Shown here piece after piece: positions 32,066-45,059 of a DNA stretch of 64,000 nucleotides. The position numbers and the translations under genes are program-made. Origin of the DNA: Lycorma delicatula (taxonomy: Eukaryota; Arthropoda; Insecta; Hemiptera; Fulgoridae); contig NC_134463.1 in the NCBI RefSeq assembly GCF_047948215.1, forward strand, positions 97,244,657 to 97,308,656, written 5' to 3'. The notes under the pieces are model-generated. The model was not told the origin of the DNA. It searched no databases and saw only the letters and a program-made list of their open reading frames with translations. The first letter of the stretch is position 1, and every line of letters starts with the position of its first letter.

Positions 32066-34140
32066 GGCTCGTTGCATAACGTACTATTTTTATGTAGGAA
32101 TATTTTTTAATCGTTGACCAAATACTCGTACGTTCAGTTCAGAGGTGACAGTTCTATAGATTTTTTTTTTTTTAGAAATTCGAGAACTTTATTTTACTTC
32201 GGTATTTAATTTTATATAAATGATTTAATGGCTTTTGAGAAGATATTGACTTAATAAACATGTTATTTTATTATGATTTTCGTAGGAAAGTGAGTTACAT
32301 GGATTTCGTTATTAGCGAAATGTACGGTGTGTATAGTTGAATTGTGTCATTTTTAGATGTATTGTATTTTCATATTATCTTTACGTTCGGTACAAACGTG
32401 AAGCAAAAAGATTTTTGCTATTTTTTTTTTTTTAATTTGAATTTCTGCTTGTCTGGTTTACTAAATGACTGTAGATGAACTACTAACTCTAATGAAAGTT
32501 AAACATTGTCCATATCTTAATTAAACTGGGCAATTTTTACAATTGAAAATTAAGCAATATCTGCCAGTTCTTTGCTTGAAATATTTATCTGTGGACCACT
32601 CTTTCTTGACGAAAAATAAATTGTTAGCACTTCCCGCAGAATGCAGTTTAAAAAAAATTAATAAGAAAAAAAATAGAGTTTCCATTTTGATAACATTTAA
32701 TTTATTTGCTTAAATGTAGCTTATATTATTCAGGATTAGATTTTAATTATTTTAGTAATGTTCCTAGCAATACACTATTATTTAAATCAAATATTTAAAT
32801 AAGCTCTATCATATTATGCGAGAAATAAACTACGACTGAATAATTCAGAATTTACACATCATTAGAATTTCAATATTTTATGTTCCTAATTTCGTGTACA
32901 GTTACAAATTCATCTAGAAAATGTTTAATTAAAAATTTCAGGGTGTCAATGATTAAATAGGACAAAATTTAAAAAAAATAAATTAATTAATAGTAAATAG
33001 CTGCAATAGTTTTCAGAATCTCGAAATAAAACCAATAAAACCATTATATTAGAAAAAAAATACACGTTAATAATATTAAACATTACAATTCACAAATAAA
33101 CTCATAACTGAAAAGAATAGAATACACCAATATTATTAAATATTAAAATAAAAATTATTTACCAGTACTGACAAAACATAACCTCCAATAGGACACGTCA
33201 TTACAGTAAATATTATTACATTACATTATTGCACAAAACCCTACATTCCTCCGTTACCAAAAGATAGAAATTGTACAAATTGTAAGACATGATACATAAA
33301 ATAATAATACAAAACGAAAAAAAAAATTAAATAAAAATATAAAATTTACGCAATAATACTCAGACCTAAGACAGAAGACAGAAAGACATATTAACAACGG
33401 CACTTAGTTTTATATCCTCATCCCATTTATGAGGATAGAAACAAAAACTCTATAGCTACCCCACCGCTCTTGAAACCTTGTCTGGAGTCCCACAGATACA
33501 CATTCCCAAACTAATACACGCAGCAGAAATCATGACGCAATATAAATACAAATACAAAGGAAATTATAAGGGAACATAAACCTGGTAGGAATGTTTTGCT
33601 AGGTGGAGACTAACTTCTCAAGAGGAAAAATAAAATACATGCTCATTAAGAGGAAGGATCATGAGACTAATCATTGTTAATTTTAATTTTTCGAAGTTGA
33701 TTGAATAATTAAATTTTTCACAGTTTTTTAAGAATATATTTATTAAAGTAAAAAAAAACTACTTCGACTATAACTCTTAAGCAGTTAAATTAGTAAAAGT
33801 CTGGAAAGATGTGATATCATCAGAATAATAGATAACTAGACATACCTTTTAGAGAATGGTGACTTAAGGGTTCAAAACGATTTATATATAAATGGCATTA
33901 TCTGTTGAACTATTTTTGTATTTGCTTGTTTTATAACCTTTAATACTTGGTTAAACAAGAAGAGCTTATTAAAGTTTTTGTAATATTTGTGATTATACTG
34001 AGAGGCGTCTGGCCAAATTTACACTAAAAAATTATGTCCTCCTTCCTTTTATTGTCAGTTTTAATTTTATTAGACGAAATAGAAATTAAACCTTTGTAGA
34101 ATAGTAAATACATTAATTACAAATATTCTTTTAATAAATT
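32066..34140. other. AT-rich stretch without recognisable gene
   Basis: About 2.1 kb of strongly AT-rich DNA with no open frame worth noting. Confidence 0.6.
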
Positions 34141-34250
34141 TATTAGATGCAGGGTGTGCTTAGGCACGCCTCCATAGCTAGGCCCTCCAGGCGAGTTGCC
34201 CTGGTGGGCGGCATCTCGGAATGGGATTACTAGGTCTCCAAAAATGATTA
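34141..34250. repeat. Isolated GC-rich hairpin segment
   Basis: Within AT-rich DNA, CCCTCCAGG (34183-34191) pairs with CCTGGTGGG (34200-34208), with one mismatch. The surroundings (GGTGTGCTTAGGCACGCC, 34153-34170) can also fold. It resembles a transposon end, but no second copy is in the window. Confidence 0.35.
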
Positions 34251-34719
34251 CCTGTTATGTAAAAATATTTATTTTTGAATAATGAAAATTGAATAACGAT
34301 TACTAGAAATTGATGCTAAGGAATCGGGATTCTCCGCTAGTGATCGGTACATTCCGGCGCCTACTTTTTGGTTATAGTTCATTATTTTATGAAGAAAAAT
34401 AATCACAACCAAATAAAAAATGTTCAAAAAGAGGTTTTAAACACCACTCTTAAATTAAACGCACTAAAAGATAAAAATAAATTTATGACGATATCTTAGA
34501 AGGGATTTGACAACAAAATTTGATGGTGATATGTAAGATTATGCGAAAACCATACCAAAAAATTATTTTTTACACTTTAGTGCGTTTAATTTAACAGTGT
34601 TGTTTTGAAATTGTTTTTATATATTTTTTTTTATTTCTACTTTTTAGTGCATTTAATATGATCGGGTTTTAAAAAGTTTTTAATATATTTTTTATTTTAT
34701 ACTTTTTAGTTTTCATGAG

Positions 34720-35150
34720 GTTATATTTTACAGCTGCGCTACCGCACAGGTTTGAGAATATTTAGCGAAAGATCGGATCGGTACGTTTTACGATGGGTTA
34801 GTGCAATCAAAATATACAGCTAAACGATTTAATTTTCGTATAACCAGGATCCAATCGATCTAGACTGTACCGGTTATATTAAACACTTACCTCTCGACCT
34901 GCTGATACATACGCCGTTTGAATCGTGAAAATCGGACGAGTGGTTGTTGAGATATTACGGTGGCACCCCATCACAACCCTTCCCAATTTCCGAACGGCGT
35001 CCCGGGGACACTTGGAAACATTATCGTCTGACGGTTACCACTGATAGCAGATGGGGCGGTCGAAAAAATTTTTCAGAGTGCTAGGATCGACCGTTTTCGA
35101 GATATTTGCGATTTTTATTCGAAAATTTCGTATCCGGTTAAAAAGTATTA
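34720..35150. other. Moderately GC-rich unassigned segment
   Basis: Composition rises here relative to the flanks, with segments such as GGTGGCACCCC and GAACGGCGTCCCGGGGAC. No frame is open. It is probably a repeat with no second copy in the window. Confidence 0.3.
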
Positions 35151-36717
35151 AAATTTTCCAAAACTTCGATATATATATATGTCGATATATAGATTTTGAC
35201 TATAGATAGATATATATTCCGTATATAGATAGACTTGTTTATCATTCACTAATCTTGACAATTTTTGAATAGCTATTAAACTGAAATTTAATTAAGTTAT
35301 TTGTTAGATTTCATTTGTAAGGGATTACGAAGAATGGAAGTGACGGAAAACAGAAACCTATTAAAGATTGTTCCCCTTTGGCTGTTGTCATACCGCTGGA
35401 ATTTTTCTTACTTCAGAAATGTGAATGAGATGAAAAAGGATGCAAAGTAATCTTTTGTAAACGGGATATCTCACACTAGTAGAGTGTTGTAGAGTAATTT
35501 ATCAGCAATATTTATTCAAACTTTATGAATTTCCTTTAAGATTACCCTAAGAGAAAAATTTCCTTCAAATTTCCTCTACAGAATTAAACGGAATTAGCGT
35601 TATATTTCTTAATCTCCGTATATTTTGTTTTCAATTTATATTTTGAAAGATCTGAAATTATTCTTTTTAAGTTTGTGGGTAACGAATTACTGAGATATTT
35701 AAATGTAAATATACTATTTATATATTTACACTAGCATCCTTGCCGTTCGTGTCTTCTCCCGCGCTGTTTGGTTAGTTGCGTTTCCCGACGCGGTCAGGGG
35801 ATATTTAGCAGGTCAGGGCTCGCTTCGTTCTCCTTTTCTGTCTAGCCAGGGGTTTGCTTCCTAGACCCTTCCGGGTTAATTAAACTCATGATTTTAGAGT
35901 AATAATGATAAATAAAAGTTAAAGCCTGTTCAATTTATAAAAAAAATATCAGTCTATTGTAATTTCCGCAGAGCAACAGTTTGTTCAACACAGGACCAGA
36001 ATGCGGGTGTCAAAATAGTCGACCTCTTGTCTTGAAAGTATTAGTTATATACTTAAAAATGTATTTTCCCCAGTTCTTAGCTTTACCCGACGAAAACCAC
36101 TAGGAGATGACTGTACTGCGTTTGTAATTTTTTCTTTTAATTTGTTTTCCACTTGTATTTTATGATCAAGTAAGGGAGGCGAATGCAGCCAGTCGCGTTC
36201 CAACTACAGTAATAATGGCAGTAGATGTGTTGGTTCAGGCGCCGTGCTATACACCGTCATACCCGTTAATAAACCGAAATTCAAAAATAAAACATCGAAA
36301 ATGGTGTTTAAACATTTATCTGAAGAGCACTTCCAAGTCCATATCTAGTGATTTATCTCGTTTATTATAGTCAGAAATTTGCAATCAATGTTGAAATTTT
36401 TTTATGTTTTTTCACCCTTTGACGGTGGAAATTCGAAATATCTAGAGATTTATTATTCGATACTTACATGAAGATTACACAAACTTAAAATTAACTTGTT
36501 TATTTTTTAATTGATATGTTAATTTTTTACCGGAGAATTAAGAAAAAATAAATTAGTAAATTTCATTTCTACTTTATTTTAACCCTTTAAACTAGGAATA
36601 TCAAAAAAATATTTTATCCATGTGCACTTAAGAAGAGCATGTAACTAAATTTTCATTAATTTATCTTCAGTAGTTTTACTGGGCGTTGATTATGAATCCA
36701 CTCACGACACACTCACA

Positions 36718-36720
<3 letters not shown>
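35151..36720. other. AT-rich stretch with short GC-rich patches
   Basis: GC-rich patches at about 35740-35880 and 36175-36260 are not open in any frame and match nothing else in the window. Otherwise AT-rich. Confidence 0.4.

Positions 36721-36773
<53 letters not shown>
36721..36773. repeat. (TA)n microsatellite
   Basis: 53 bases of alternating A and T. Confidence 0.98.
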
Positions 36774-36777
<4 letters not shown>

Positions 36778-37682
36778 GGCATACTAGAAAGTAGAAAAGA
36801 TTGGTGATGTATGTAGTTAAAAAAAGTGCTACCTTATTTTATGTTTCAATTTTTTCCGCCGTATTGAATCAAGCCTTTTTTTTTAAATAGGAAGGTAGAC
36901 ATGTGATACAAGATTATAATGTAAAGTCTTATGAAAAAGATGATGGTGAAAACCGTTTTTTTTTTTTTTTTTATCAATGCCTTAACGTTCGGAATATAAG
37001 CAAATCAAAATAAAAAAATCGGAAAATCGTTGTAGTAATAAAACATTCCATAATATTTTTTTTTTATTTCCTCTTAATTTTAGAATTATATTCAGTAAAA
37101 AAACAAACAGTTAATATTAGAATTAATAATCTAAACAATAATAATAACTGCCTTCACAGTAATAATAAATAACACTAATAACCAATAATAACAACAGTAA
37201 TAAACGATAACTAATAATTTGGAATACTTATAAAAATGAAATGGCTAGGTCAACTGAATAGGCTGTATTTTCATTAACACAATATTTTATTTTAAAATTT
37301 ATTTAAATGGGAGTCCTAAATAACTTAATACAATACATTTTGAAAAATTCATAATATTTTGAAATTTAAAAAATATTTAAACAAATTTATAGTATTAAAA
37401 CACCTACTACTTTACAACAATGTAATTTGTATTACGTTATAACAATGCAATTTATTTAATTTTCATTTTGGTTTATTACTTCAACATACAAGTACAGTAT
37501 TTATGTCCTCTAAATTAATAATGTGTTCCAAAATCAAGTTGTAATGGTTCAAACCTTTCTTCTCTACTGCAAATTGTATTATTACTTCTTTTGTGCATTT
37601 TATTTTATCAAATAATAATGGAACTTCCTGAGTCCAAAAGATCAACTCTGTTGATAATGATGGGTTTGGTGACAAAACCAAT
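36774..37682. other. AT-rich stretch without recognisable gene
   Basis: The 66-codon minus-strand frame at 37481-37681 has no known motif. No other feature seen. Confidence 0.5.
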
Positions 37683-37952
37683 CGGGTTGGTCTGGTGGTG
37701 AACGCGTCTTTCCAAATCAGCTGATTTGGAAGTCGAGAGTTCCAGCGTTCAAGTCCTAGTAAAGGCAGTTACTTTTATACGCATTTGAATACTAAGATCG
37801 TGGATACTGGTGTTTGGGTTTCAATTAACCACACATCTCAGGAATGGTCGAACTGAGATTGTACAAGACTGCACTTCATATGTATCATCCTCATTCATCC
37901 TCTGAAGTTACCTGAACGGTAATTCCCGGAGGCTAAACAGGAAAAGAAAGAA
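37683..37952 (+). repeat. SINE-b copy, near full length
   Basis: The tRNA-like head holds an A-box-like GGTCTGGTGGTGAACGC (37689-37705) and a B-box-like GTTCAAGTCCTAG (37748-37760). Between them lies a perfect 20-base palindrome, TCCAAATCAGCTGATTTGGA (37711-37730). The body and A-rich tail (AAACAGGAAAAGAAAG) match 55614-55906. GGTGACAAA upstream (37669-37677) and GGTGACAGA downstream may be target-site duplicates. Confidence 0.85.
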
Positions 37953-37977
37953 GGGTGACAGAGTACGGCCTTTACAA

Positions 37978-38457
37978 GAGGTATGTGATTTATTTAATAA
38001 TAGTATTCAAAACAGAGAAGCAATTAGTAAATCAACTGCGACAAAAGTAGTACAACGGTTTGAAGAAAACAATACTATAAGAAATCTTCTTCATACCGGA
38101 AGACCAAAAACCGCCACTACTGGTACAAAATCGTTACATATTTTGCAGACATTTATTGAGGACCCTCATTCAAAGATTCGGAAAACTGTTATCTAACATG
38201 ACATTAGTTATTTTTCAATTAACAGAATTCTTAAAAACAATTATTTTCATCTTTATAAGTTACATATTGTACAAGAACGTTTAGAAGATTTTGATAGTCA
38301 TGTCGAGTATTGTGTTACTATAATCCAAGAAAATAGACATGACGCAAATTTTTTTAATTCAATAATATTTAAAGATAAAGCTAGGATCATATTAAAAGAC
38401 CATTTGAATAAACTTAACTATCGATATTGGAGCAATGATATTCCAGATGGATGTTAG
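37978..38457 (+). pseudogene. Mariner-type transposase, N-terminal and first-Asp region
   Basis: One frame stays open for 159 codons except for a single TAA at 38194-38196. It contains a helix-turn-helix start (VVQRFEENNTIRN, then GRPKTAT near 38095-38115), FSINRILKNN (about 38215), and the first catalytic region FFNSIIFKDKARI, where the usual Asp-Glu-Ala is Asp-Lys-Ala. It then continues to KLNYRYWSNDIP near 38410-38445. The frame then closes and the remaining two thirds of the DDE domain are absent. The substitution next to the catalytic Asp and the truncation make it inactive, but it is one of the better preserved mariner pieces here. Confidence 0.8.
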
Positions 38458-38737
38458 AAGATCATACACATTATCCTGAGAAAATAAACTTTTTGACCAA
38501 GAAATTAAAAAATTACTACGGGTGTTTATCTCGATTTATTACTGCCGTTATTTTCCCGTTTTCCCATTTCTGATTGCATGTAACTCAAAAACAAAGGCCT
38601 TTATCGAGAAACGTCTTTTTCCACCTTTTTTTGCGTAAAATTTTTCATTAAAATAGTGTATCTCATTTCCCACCTTCTTATTTTAAAAAAAGCTGAAAAT
38701 ACAAATGTAGGATTTTCCCTTCATGCGATTAAAGCCG
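38458..38737. other. Unassigned stretch
   Basis: No coding frame. Parts resemble spacer of other repeats but cannot be assigned. Confidence 0.3.
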
Positions 38738-39450
38738 CGTTTCGGGAAAGTACTACAACTGTGGCTTGTTTCTGATGCACGGCTTACACACATATCCCAA
38801 CCCCGTAGGGGGAAGACTTGTGATGTTACCGTTCGCCACACCACCCCCTCCGTTCAGAGCCCTGAAGGGCATTACCGGAGGTCGTCTTTAGACCCTCTAA
38901 CTGATCACATCTCACAGTCATCGGCTAGGCTTCGGTCGTGATGCCACCGATGTAAATGCCTCGGCAGATATTTGCATCAGTAAAATACAAATATAATTTT
39001 GCCTTCATATAGGCCTCAAACGGACATCTTCACATCCAACCTAACATGATTTCCTCAAACTAATTGACCGAAACCGCGGAAGCGCGAACCCCTTACCTAG
39101 TCCAGATTTGATAGCACCGTTCGTGACTGTGAAACCCTGTGAATGACGGGTTACACACATAATTTAAATACCCCATATATACAAGTAATCTGATCAAATT
39201 TGGTCAGATCGATCCAGTAGTTCTAGAGATATAAGGTGATTTAGAGGCCAACACCTACACGTACATAAATATGAACATTAACCACCAGAAAATTTTCACC
39301 CGGTTTTTTGGTTCCTTAGGTGTCAAAACGTAAAGATTCGGTGAAAACCGTATATGCTCAAATCGGACCAATTATAATATTTTTCCTTCTAGAGCTATAG
39401 TTCTGCTTTAACGCTATCCATACGGAAAATTAAAAATGTTTGTTTCAATA
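38738..39450 (-). repeat. Rep-A copy, both ends present
   Basis: On the minus strand it starts with the terminal module (GCAGAACTATAGCTCTAGAA at about 39410-39390, then a CGGTTTTCACCG region). It continues with GTTGGCCTCTAAATCACC and TTATATCTCTAGAACT, then the body (ATTTACATCGGTGGCATC, GACGACCTCCGGTAATG), and ends with CCCCTACGGGGTTGGGAT and TGTAAGCCGTGCATCAGAAA. This copy shows best how the pieces seen separately elsewhere join. Confidence 0.75.
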
Positions 39451-40627
39451 TGGCGGAAACAAATTAAACCACACCATAAAGTAGTAATTTTGTAATTATG
39501 TAGATTAGCACTCCTTTTTATTTTCTGTTAACCGTCAGTTTTGAAATATGAGACAGGTTCCGTACGTTAATATCATTCTGTATATATACGGGTATAAGTT
39601 GGAATTGATCATTTATCATTGATTCTCCTATTAAAATATTTGAGAAAAATTATAAAAACATGGTTTACATTAACAATTCAAAAGGCTTTGAAAACGAGTT
39701 CCTAACCATAAAGATTCAGAATTTTCAAGGGTGAATTTAATGACATCGAGTATTTTAAAGCATGTGTAGCATACGTTCATGCGTGTAAAGGATGTTATGA
39801 AATATCGGAGGAAATAAATAGGATCATCACATAAAGATATGTTTATTTCATTAAAAATACAAAAATATGATTTATAGTTTTTTAAAAAGGAAATAAAATG
39901 TATATATTTTATTTATACTAATTTTACTTTATACTAAGCACATATTTTACGTGAAATCATTACGATATATTATATTATATCGTAGATTTAACAGTAGGAG
40001 AATGGTGTCCTCACGAGTTCATAGTATTGAGTATGTGGAAAATTAGAAATTCGCTCTGTAGACCTACTTTTCGTAATGTTCCCTGATATAAAAGTTATGT
40101 TACACTTCATATGAAGTAAAACGAAGAAACGAAATTATTAATGATTTTTTTTTTTAATCTTACAATAGCAAAATTATTATGCATTATCGAGGTTATCAAC
40201 CTTAAATATCGTTATGTAAGAACATCTATTGTTCCTGAGAAAAACCTGTATAAAAGAAAATCGATTTTCTTATTATAGTTCAACGACTTTAATTATTATA
40301 TACAAGCTATCTAGCTTATTAAAGTAAAGGATTAGTGTAATAAATTTTTTTAATCTTTTTATTAACTCATAATAAATTTTGCAAACTATTTCCTAGCGCC
40401 GTTTACATAAATTATAACTGCTAATAACCGAAATAAATAGACGATAATTTTAATCATAAAAATATTTCTTAAATACAAAATATAATATTAACTTAGAAGA
40501 TAAATAAATAAATATTAAATGAGGACCCCCAAAGCATGTGGGGGGTGCTTTATATTTTTGAAAAACTATTTCCTATCATATGCAAATCTGAAATTTTAGT
40601 TTTTAATCATAATGATTTTCATAGCTG
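39451..40627. other. AT-rich stretch without recognisable gene
   Basis: No supported feature. Confidence 0.5.
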
Positions 40628-41560
40628 TTTTTTTGGTTTGCTTTGTATTCCTCGCGCCACCACGCCATTCGGTCGTCCTAAAGCATACAACCAAATGTCT
40701 GTGCCACAAACGGCTACTGAGCCTTGAACACTTTAGCGACCAGTATCCTAAATAACTCCTAGAGCTTACCTAACAGCGTGAACGGACTAAGTGCGGTCCC
40801 ATACACCACCGGCTTACGTGTCCCAACCGCTCACTTGTCATATATTTGCTAAAATGAGTAGCCGTACCTGGTCAACTACTAAAAATATATACGATATCCA
40901 TAAATTTAAATTTATTTCATCGAGACAGTAATTCGCCGCCATATCTAGGTCGCTGAATGCCAGTTAGTACCTGTCCACCATATTAAAGAGCTTGGGGCCT
41001 TAATTGGTTGGTGGTCAGCCATATATATCTCTAGGTTAGCTTTCCACAGTAGTGCGGTAAGAGTCTTTTCTGTTAGGTAAACTACGGATGCCGGTTGAAC
41101 AAAACAACCGCACCTAGGAACTCCCACACGGTCCAACAATGCGGGTGTCGCCACATTGACTCGCCGCTTGTGAGTGGTCGATTTTCCCCTTGATCTCTAA
41201 GTTCCAGGGTGGCCTGGTTTCTGGCCCCCGCAAGTGCAGAGCAGTCAAACAGCAGGTGTTCATTTGACTGGACCTCCCCGCAGACGTACAGCTCATCAGC
41301 TGCCAAACGGAACCAAAATAGATATTGATTCAAGTTAGCGTTGTTGGTGAGCACCCGGGCACCCGTTGCCCTTAAAAACGGGCTCGAGGCATACCATCCC
41401 CCCAAATTCTGTATAAACTTATACAAGGATCTTCCCTTAGTCGTGGTGTCCCATTCCACCTGCTATGCTTCCATCGCGAGGCTCTGCAGCCTCTTCCGCA
41501 GGCGGGAGATGGGCGACTGAACGAATTTTAAATCCGGTGCATTGTGATCACCGTCCCGCT
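40628..41560 (-). pseudogene. Non-LTR retrotransposon, C-terminal ORF2 end plus 3' UTR (copy 2)
   Basis: The minus-strand frame 41459-41082 is open for 125 codons. It reads GRSLYKFIQNLGGWYAS, LTNNANLNQYLFWFRLA, and then the zinc-knuckle-like ELYVCG, NEHLLFDCSALAG, ending VLFNRHP. This is the C-terminal tail of an I/R1-type LINE. The 3' UTR (41081-40640) ends in AAAAAAAC on the sense strand. Copy 1 at 1-903 matches throughout, but copy 2 preserves the frame better. The upstream reverse transcriptase is missing; the element breaks off at about 41560. Confidence 0.8.
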
Positions 41561-41639
41561 TCGATACTGGCCCGGCTCGAAACCGCATTTTTCATGGCTG
41601 TTATAAATTGTGCGTTTTAATATTATTTAAAAATAACCG

Positions 41640-41750
41640 TGAACTTTGTTGGTTGTTTCAATTAATCATATAACTCAGAAATGGTCGCCTGAGTCAAGAC
41701 TACACCTCATTTACATGTCATATATATCATCTTAATCTCATCATTATGCC
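41640..41750 (+). repeat. SINE-b internal fragment
   Basis: CAATTAATCATATAACTCAG, ATGGTCGCCTGAGTC, and CTACACCTCATTTACAT match the SINE-b body with differences. Head and tail are absent. Confidence 0.6.
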
Positions 41751-42439
41751 ATGGGACCTTGGGAGGGTTGCTTATCGTTTACTATGTGCACGTTAGGAAA
41801 AATAAAAAATATATTATCCTAAAGTACTGCAATTATATCAATGTAGATTTTTTCATCTATAAAAATTAAATAAATTAACCATAATTCTTTGTAAAAAAAA
41901 TTTAAATATCAAAATTTGTAAAATAAGAGATTTAACAAAATTAAAAATATCTGCTTAATTTAATGTGTCAATATTTGCTTCCGTATTTCTTTTATAATAA
42001 ATATTAATTTGTTTCTTTTTTGGAATTTCTTTATTAGAATAAAATGATTTATACTGAAAAAAGTATTTATGATTTTTTTATTTATTTTTGGGATAAACCA
42101 AGTAGAAATGATTTTTATTTAACTCGAATTTCAAGCTGAAAATTAATATACTATTGAAATATGAAATAAACTTTTGAAGAAATCATAAAAGCAATTTTTA
42201 TATTTAATTTTTTGATTAAATTAAGTAATAATGTTCTCATAATAAAATTTAATATTAAACAATTAATAAGTAAATTAATTTAATAAAATAAATAAATAAA
42301 ATTATTTATTTAAAATAAATAAATGAATAGAACATTAAAATAATATTAAATAATCTGATACTAATTTACAAGACTAGAATTAATAATAAATAAAAATAAT
42401 TACTATTTAATTGAATTGAAGGTAAAATGGAGGACATGA
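41751..42439. other. AT-rich stretch without recognisable gene
   Basis: Very AT-rich; no feature. Confidence 0.6.
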
Positions 42440-42896
42440 AAACAGACACAAAATTACAACATCAATTTTGTGTCATAACTCGGCTATTTGATAACCGATT
42501 TAAAAAAATAAAATGCCACTTTGTTCAAAATAAAAGAATTTGTTCTAAATAACAAGCCTTGTGACGTTTTTTTTTTATCAAAACACACATTTTGATAAAA
42601 CTAGTACTTGTAGAGATAAAACGGATTGAAAAATAAATATGGCCGCCATTTTGTAATTTGTGAAGGTATTTAAGTCCTGATTTTTTGATAATTTCAAAAC
42701 CTTATTATCAAATGCTTACCAAATATTAATGTGATTACTCTATCCGAACGTAAGATATAAATTTTTATATAAAAATAACAAAACGGCGGATAAGGGGAGA
42801 ACAAAGAAGAAATTGCCATTTCTCCTAAGGATATTTTTTGTTTAGTTTTACAAGTAGAATCCGAAAAAGTGTAGCCAGCCCACCATTTTAGAAACA

Positions 42897-42898
<2 letters not shown>
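42440..42898. repeat. Rep-C copy
   Basis: Its reverse complement shares ordered blocks with 61515-61680 (ATGGCGGCCAT, TAGAGATAAAA, CTACTAGTT-like and AAATCGGTT). The right end near 42875-42900 (CCATTTTAGAAACACTGTA) looks like a mariner-type terminus beside a TA tract. No coding frame. Confidence 0.45.

Positions 42899-42949
<51 letters not shown>
42899..42949. repeat. (TA)n microsatellite
   Basis: About 50 bases of alternating T and A. Confidence 0.98.
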
Positions 42950-42950
<1 letters not shown>

Positions 42951-43309
42951 AAACTGTATGTTTTTAAAGAATAAGGTATTATAGCTAATTTTTTTATTTT
43001 TTTTAAAGGTTTCAATGTTATTTTTATTTCAAATATGGATTTGCCTATAAAAATATGACAATTTTATAAATAAAAAACAATTCTCAAGAAATTCATAAAA
43101 TGTTGTCTTTTAAAATTAACACAGATATTTTGCTAAAGGCAGAACTTGTAATTTAGGGTAATCTAAGCTAAGGCTCTTCTTTTAAGATAGAAAATAAAAA
43201 AATTATTTAAGTTAAATTTTATTGAATTTTTCCATAATAATATTTTGTTGACCCTAATGGCATCATTCAATATGTAGTTACGCTACATCAATCCAATACT
43301 ACGTAGTTA

Positions 43310-44175
43310 GATATCGCTGAAAAAGTGGAGGGTGCTTCTACGGCCTTGGCTGAAATTGGTGGTGGGAGGGTCCAAATCCTTAAAAAGGACGTAAATGCTC
43401 TCATGACGCAGGATGAGTTTCTCAGGGAAATTCTTAAAATAACAGGTGAGTAGGTCACTATAGATGTTTTATCAATGCGGCCGGCTTACGGCCTGATGCA
43501 AGTTGTAATATTAGAAGTGCCGTTCCTCCTTGCGGACAAACTGCTGTCTGACGGGCGTGTTTGCATTGGGTAGGTGGCCTGTTGGGTGACGCGGAGTGCC
43601 TCCGACGAACTCTACTTTAGATGGAGTCCAGGCCACAGGGCGAAGTTCTGTAATGGCGCAGATAAGAGTGGCCATTGTTTTATGTGTAGTAAGGCCGGCC
43701 TTATATGTAAAGATTGTAAGCAGGAGCCTCGAGGTATATCCTGCAAGTTGTACGGTCATGCGCCCGGAAGTCGAGGATGCAAGACGGGTTCATCTGCTTC
43801 ACAGTAACATCATGGTGTCTTTGAGGGACAGCTCAACCCGGGATGGGTGGGAGGCTTCAAGTCATCCACCTCCAATGATCAGGTGGGAACTCCTTTGGGA
43901 TGCCATTTGGGGGAATGTAAGAGCGTAGTCCCAGTGAGGGATCCCTTTGGGGGTTCTCCACTAGTGGCGAGGCGTTAAGATCGGATTCCCAGTGGGGAGT
44001 TCCCTTTTGGGAACTCCTCATTTGAGGCATGGCATGCAAAAAGATCGAATCCCGGCTGCCTGGGCAGAACCTTGCACCCTTCTAAGGTAGTTTGAGGCGA
44101 AGACACCCCCCGGGGCTGAGTTTATGCTTAATTATGTGTCCTGCTCCGGCTTGGGGGGGGGGGGAAACTACAAAT
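43310..44175 (+). pseudogene. R1-like LINE deletion derivative: ORF1 end plus 3' UTR
   Basis: The first part reads like an ORF1 coiled region (EKVEGASTALAEIGGG, then DVNALMTQDEFL, about 43325-43435). After a break comes a cluster of zinc knuckles: WSPGHRAKFC (43625-43655), CFMCSKAGLICKDC (43682-43723, with Leu in place of the usual His), and CKLYGHAPGSRGC (43743-43781). This triple knuckle is typical of R1-clade ORF1 proteins. A GC-rich 3' region follows directly (43800-44150, with repeated GGGAACTCC-type pieces) and ends in a run of 12 G and AAACTAC. All of ORF2 (endonuclease and reverse transcriptase) is missing. Confidence 0.75.
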
Positions 44176-45059
44176 GTATGAAAAAAAATACTACATAGTT
44201 ACAGATCCTCTATTTAGAACATGATATATATTTCCAAAATATCTTCCACTTAATAAAATGTTTAATATTTTCCATTGTAAAAAACTTTTTCATGTTTAAA
44301 AAATTATATTATCATATTCTGATAATTATTCGAAACAATCTGAATGAAATCTGAAAGATATCTTTTTATTAAACAACTGGAAGAAAAAAATAAAATTTTA
44401 TTAAAAAGATAAAATATATAAGAAGTAATCAATGATAACTTTTTTTATTTGAAACTTTTTTAAATAATAATATAATAGATATTAAATTTACAATTTTTTT
44501 TTTTTTTTGTTAAAAAACAATATTATTTTTATTTATATTTTTTTATAATACATTTAGTAGTTTTAAATAATGTGAAATATTTGTAACGATAAAATAAATG
44601 TTACGGTTTTCTCGTTTTTTTTTTCACGTACGTCAGTGGGAGAAAATTGCATAAAAAAAGGAACAGATTTTATTCCCATCAATAGAACTCCAATTATCCA
44701 AATTGATTGAGGCTGACAGTAGTCTGGATATGAAGAAAATCCAATTAATTTGACTGCCTTAAAAATAGGCTTACGAGTATACTTTTGATAAATTGAAGTT
44801 AGTAGGTTATAAAATGCAAAAAAAAAATATTTTTTAATTTTAAATCCAAAGCTAATATAATTTGTCTTATACATCAAAACACTCCCAGTTACTCTGTTAC
44901 ATTAAAACAAGGCAAAACATAATATGAAATAAAAAATTAAAACGTAGCTATATGTTACGGTAACAAAAAAAAAATATATTTAAAAAATCAATAAAAGGTT
45001 AGGCAAAATTAATGACTGTGTAAAATATTATAATTATAAGAAAAATATTTGTGTAAATA
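44176..45059. other. AT-rich stretch without recognisable gene
   Basis: A 104-codon minus-strand frame at 44563-44877 contains no motif I recognise; other frames are closed. Confidence 0.4.

Noticed and set aside
37481..37681. 66-codon minus-strand frame
   Set aside because: Composition looks almost protein-like, but there is no motif or family match I can support.
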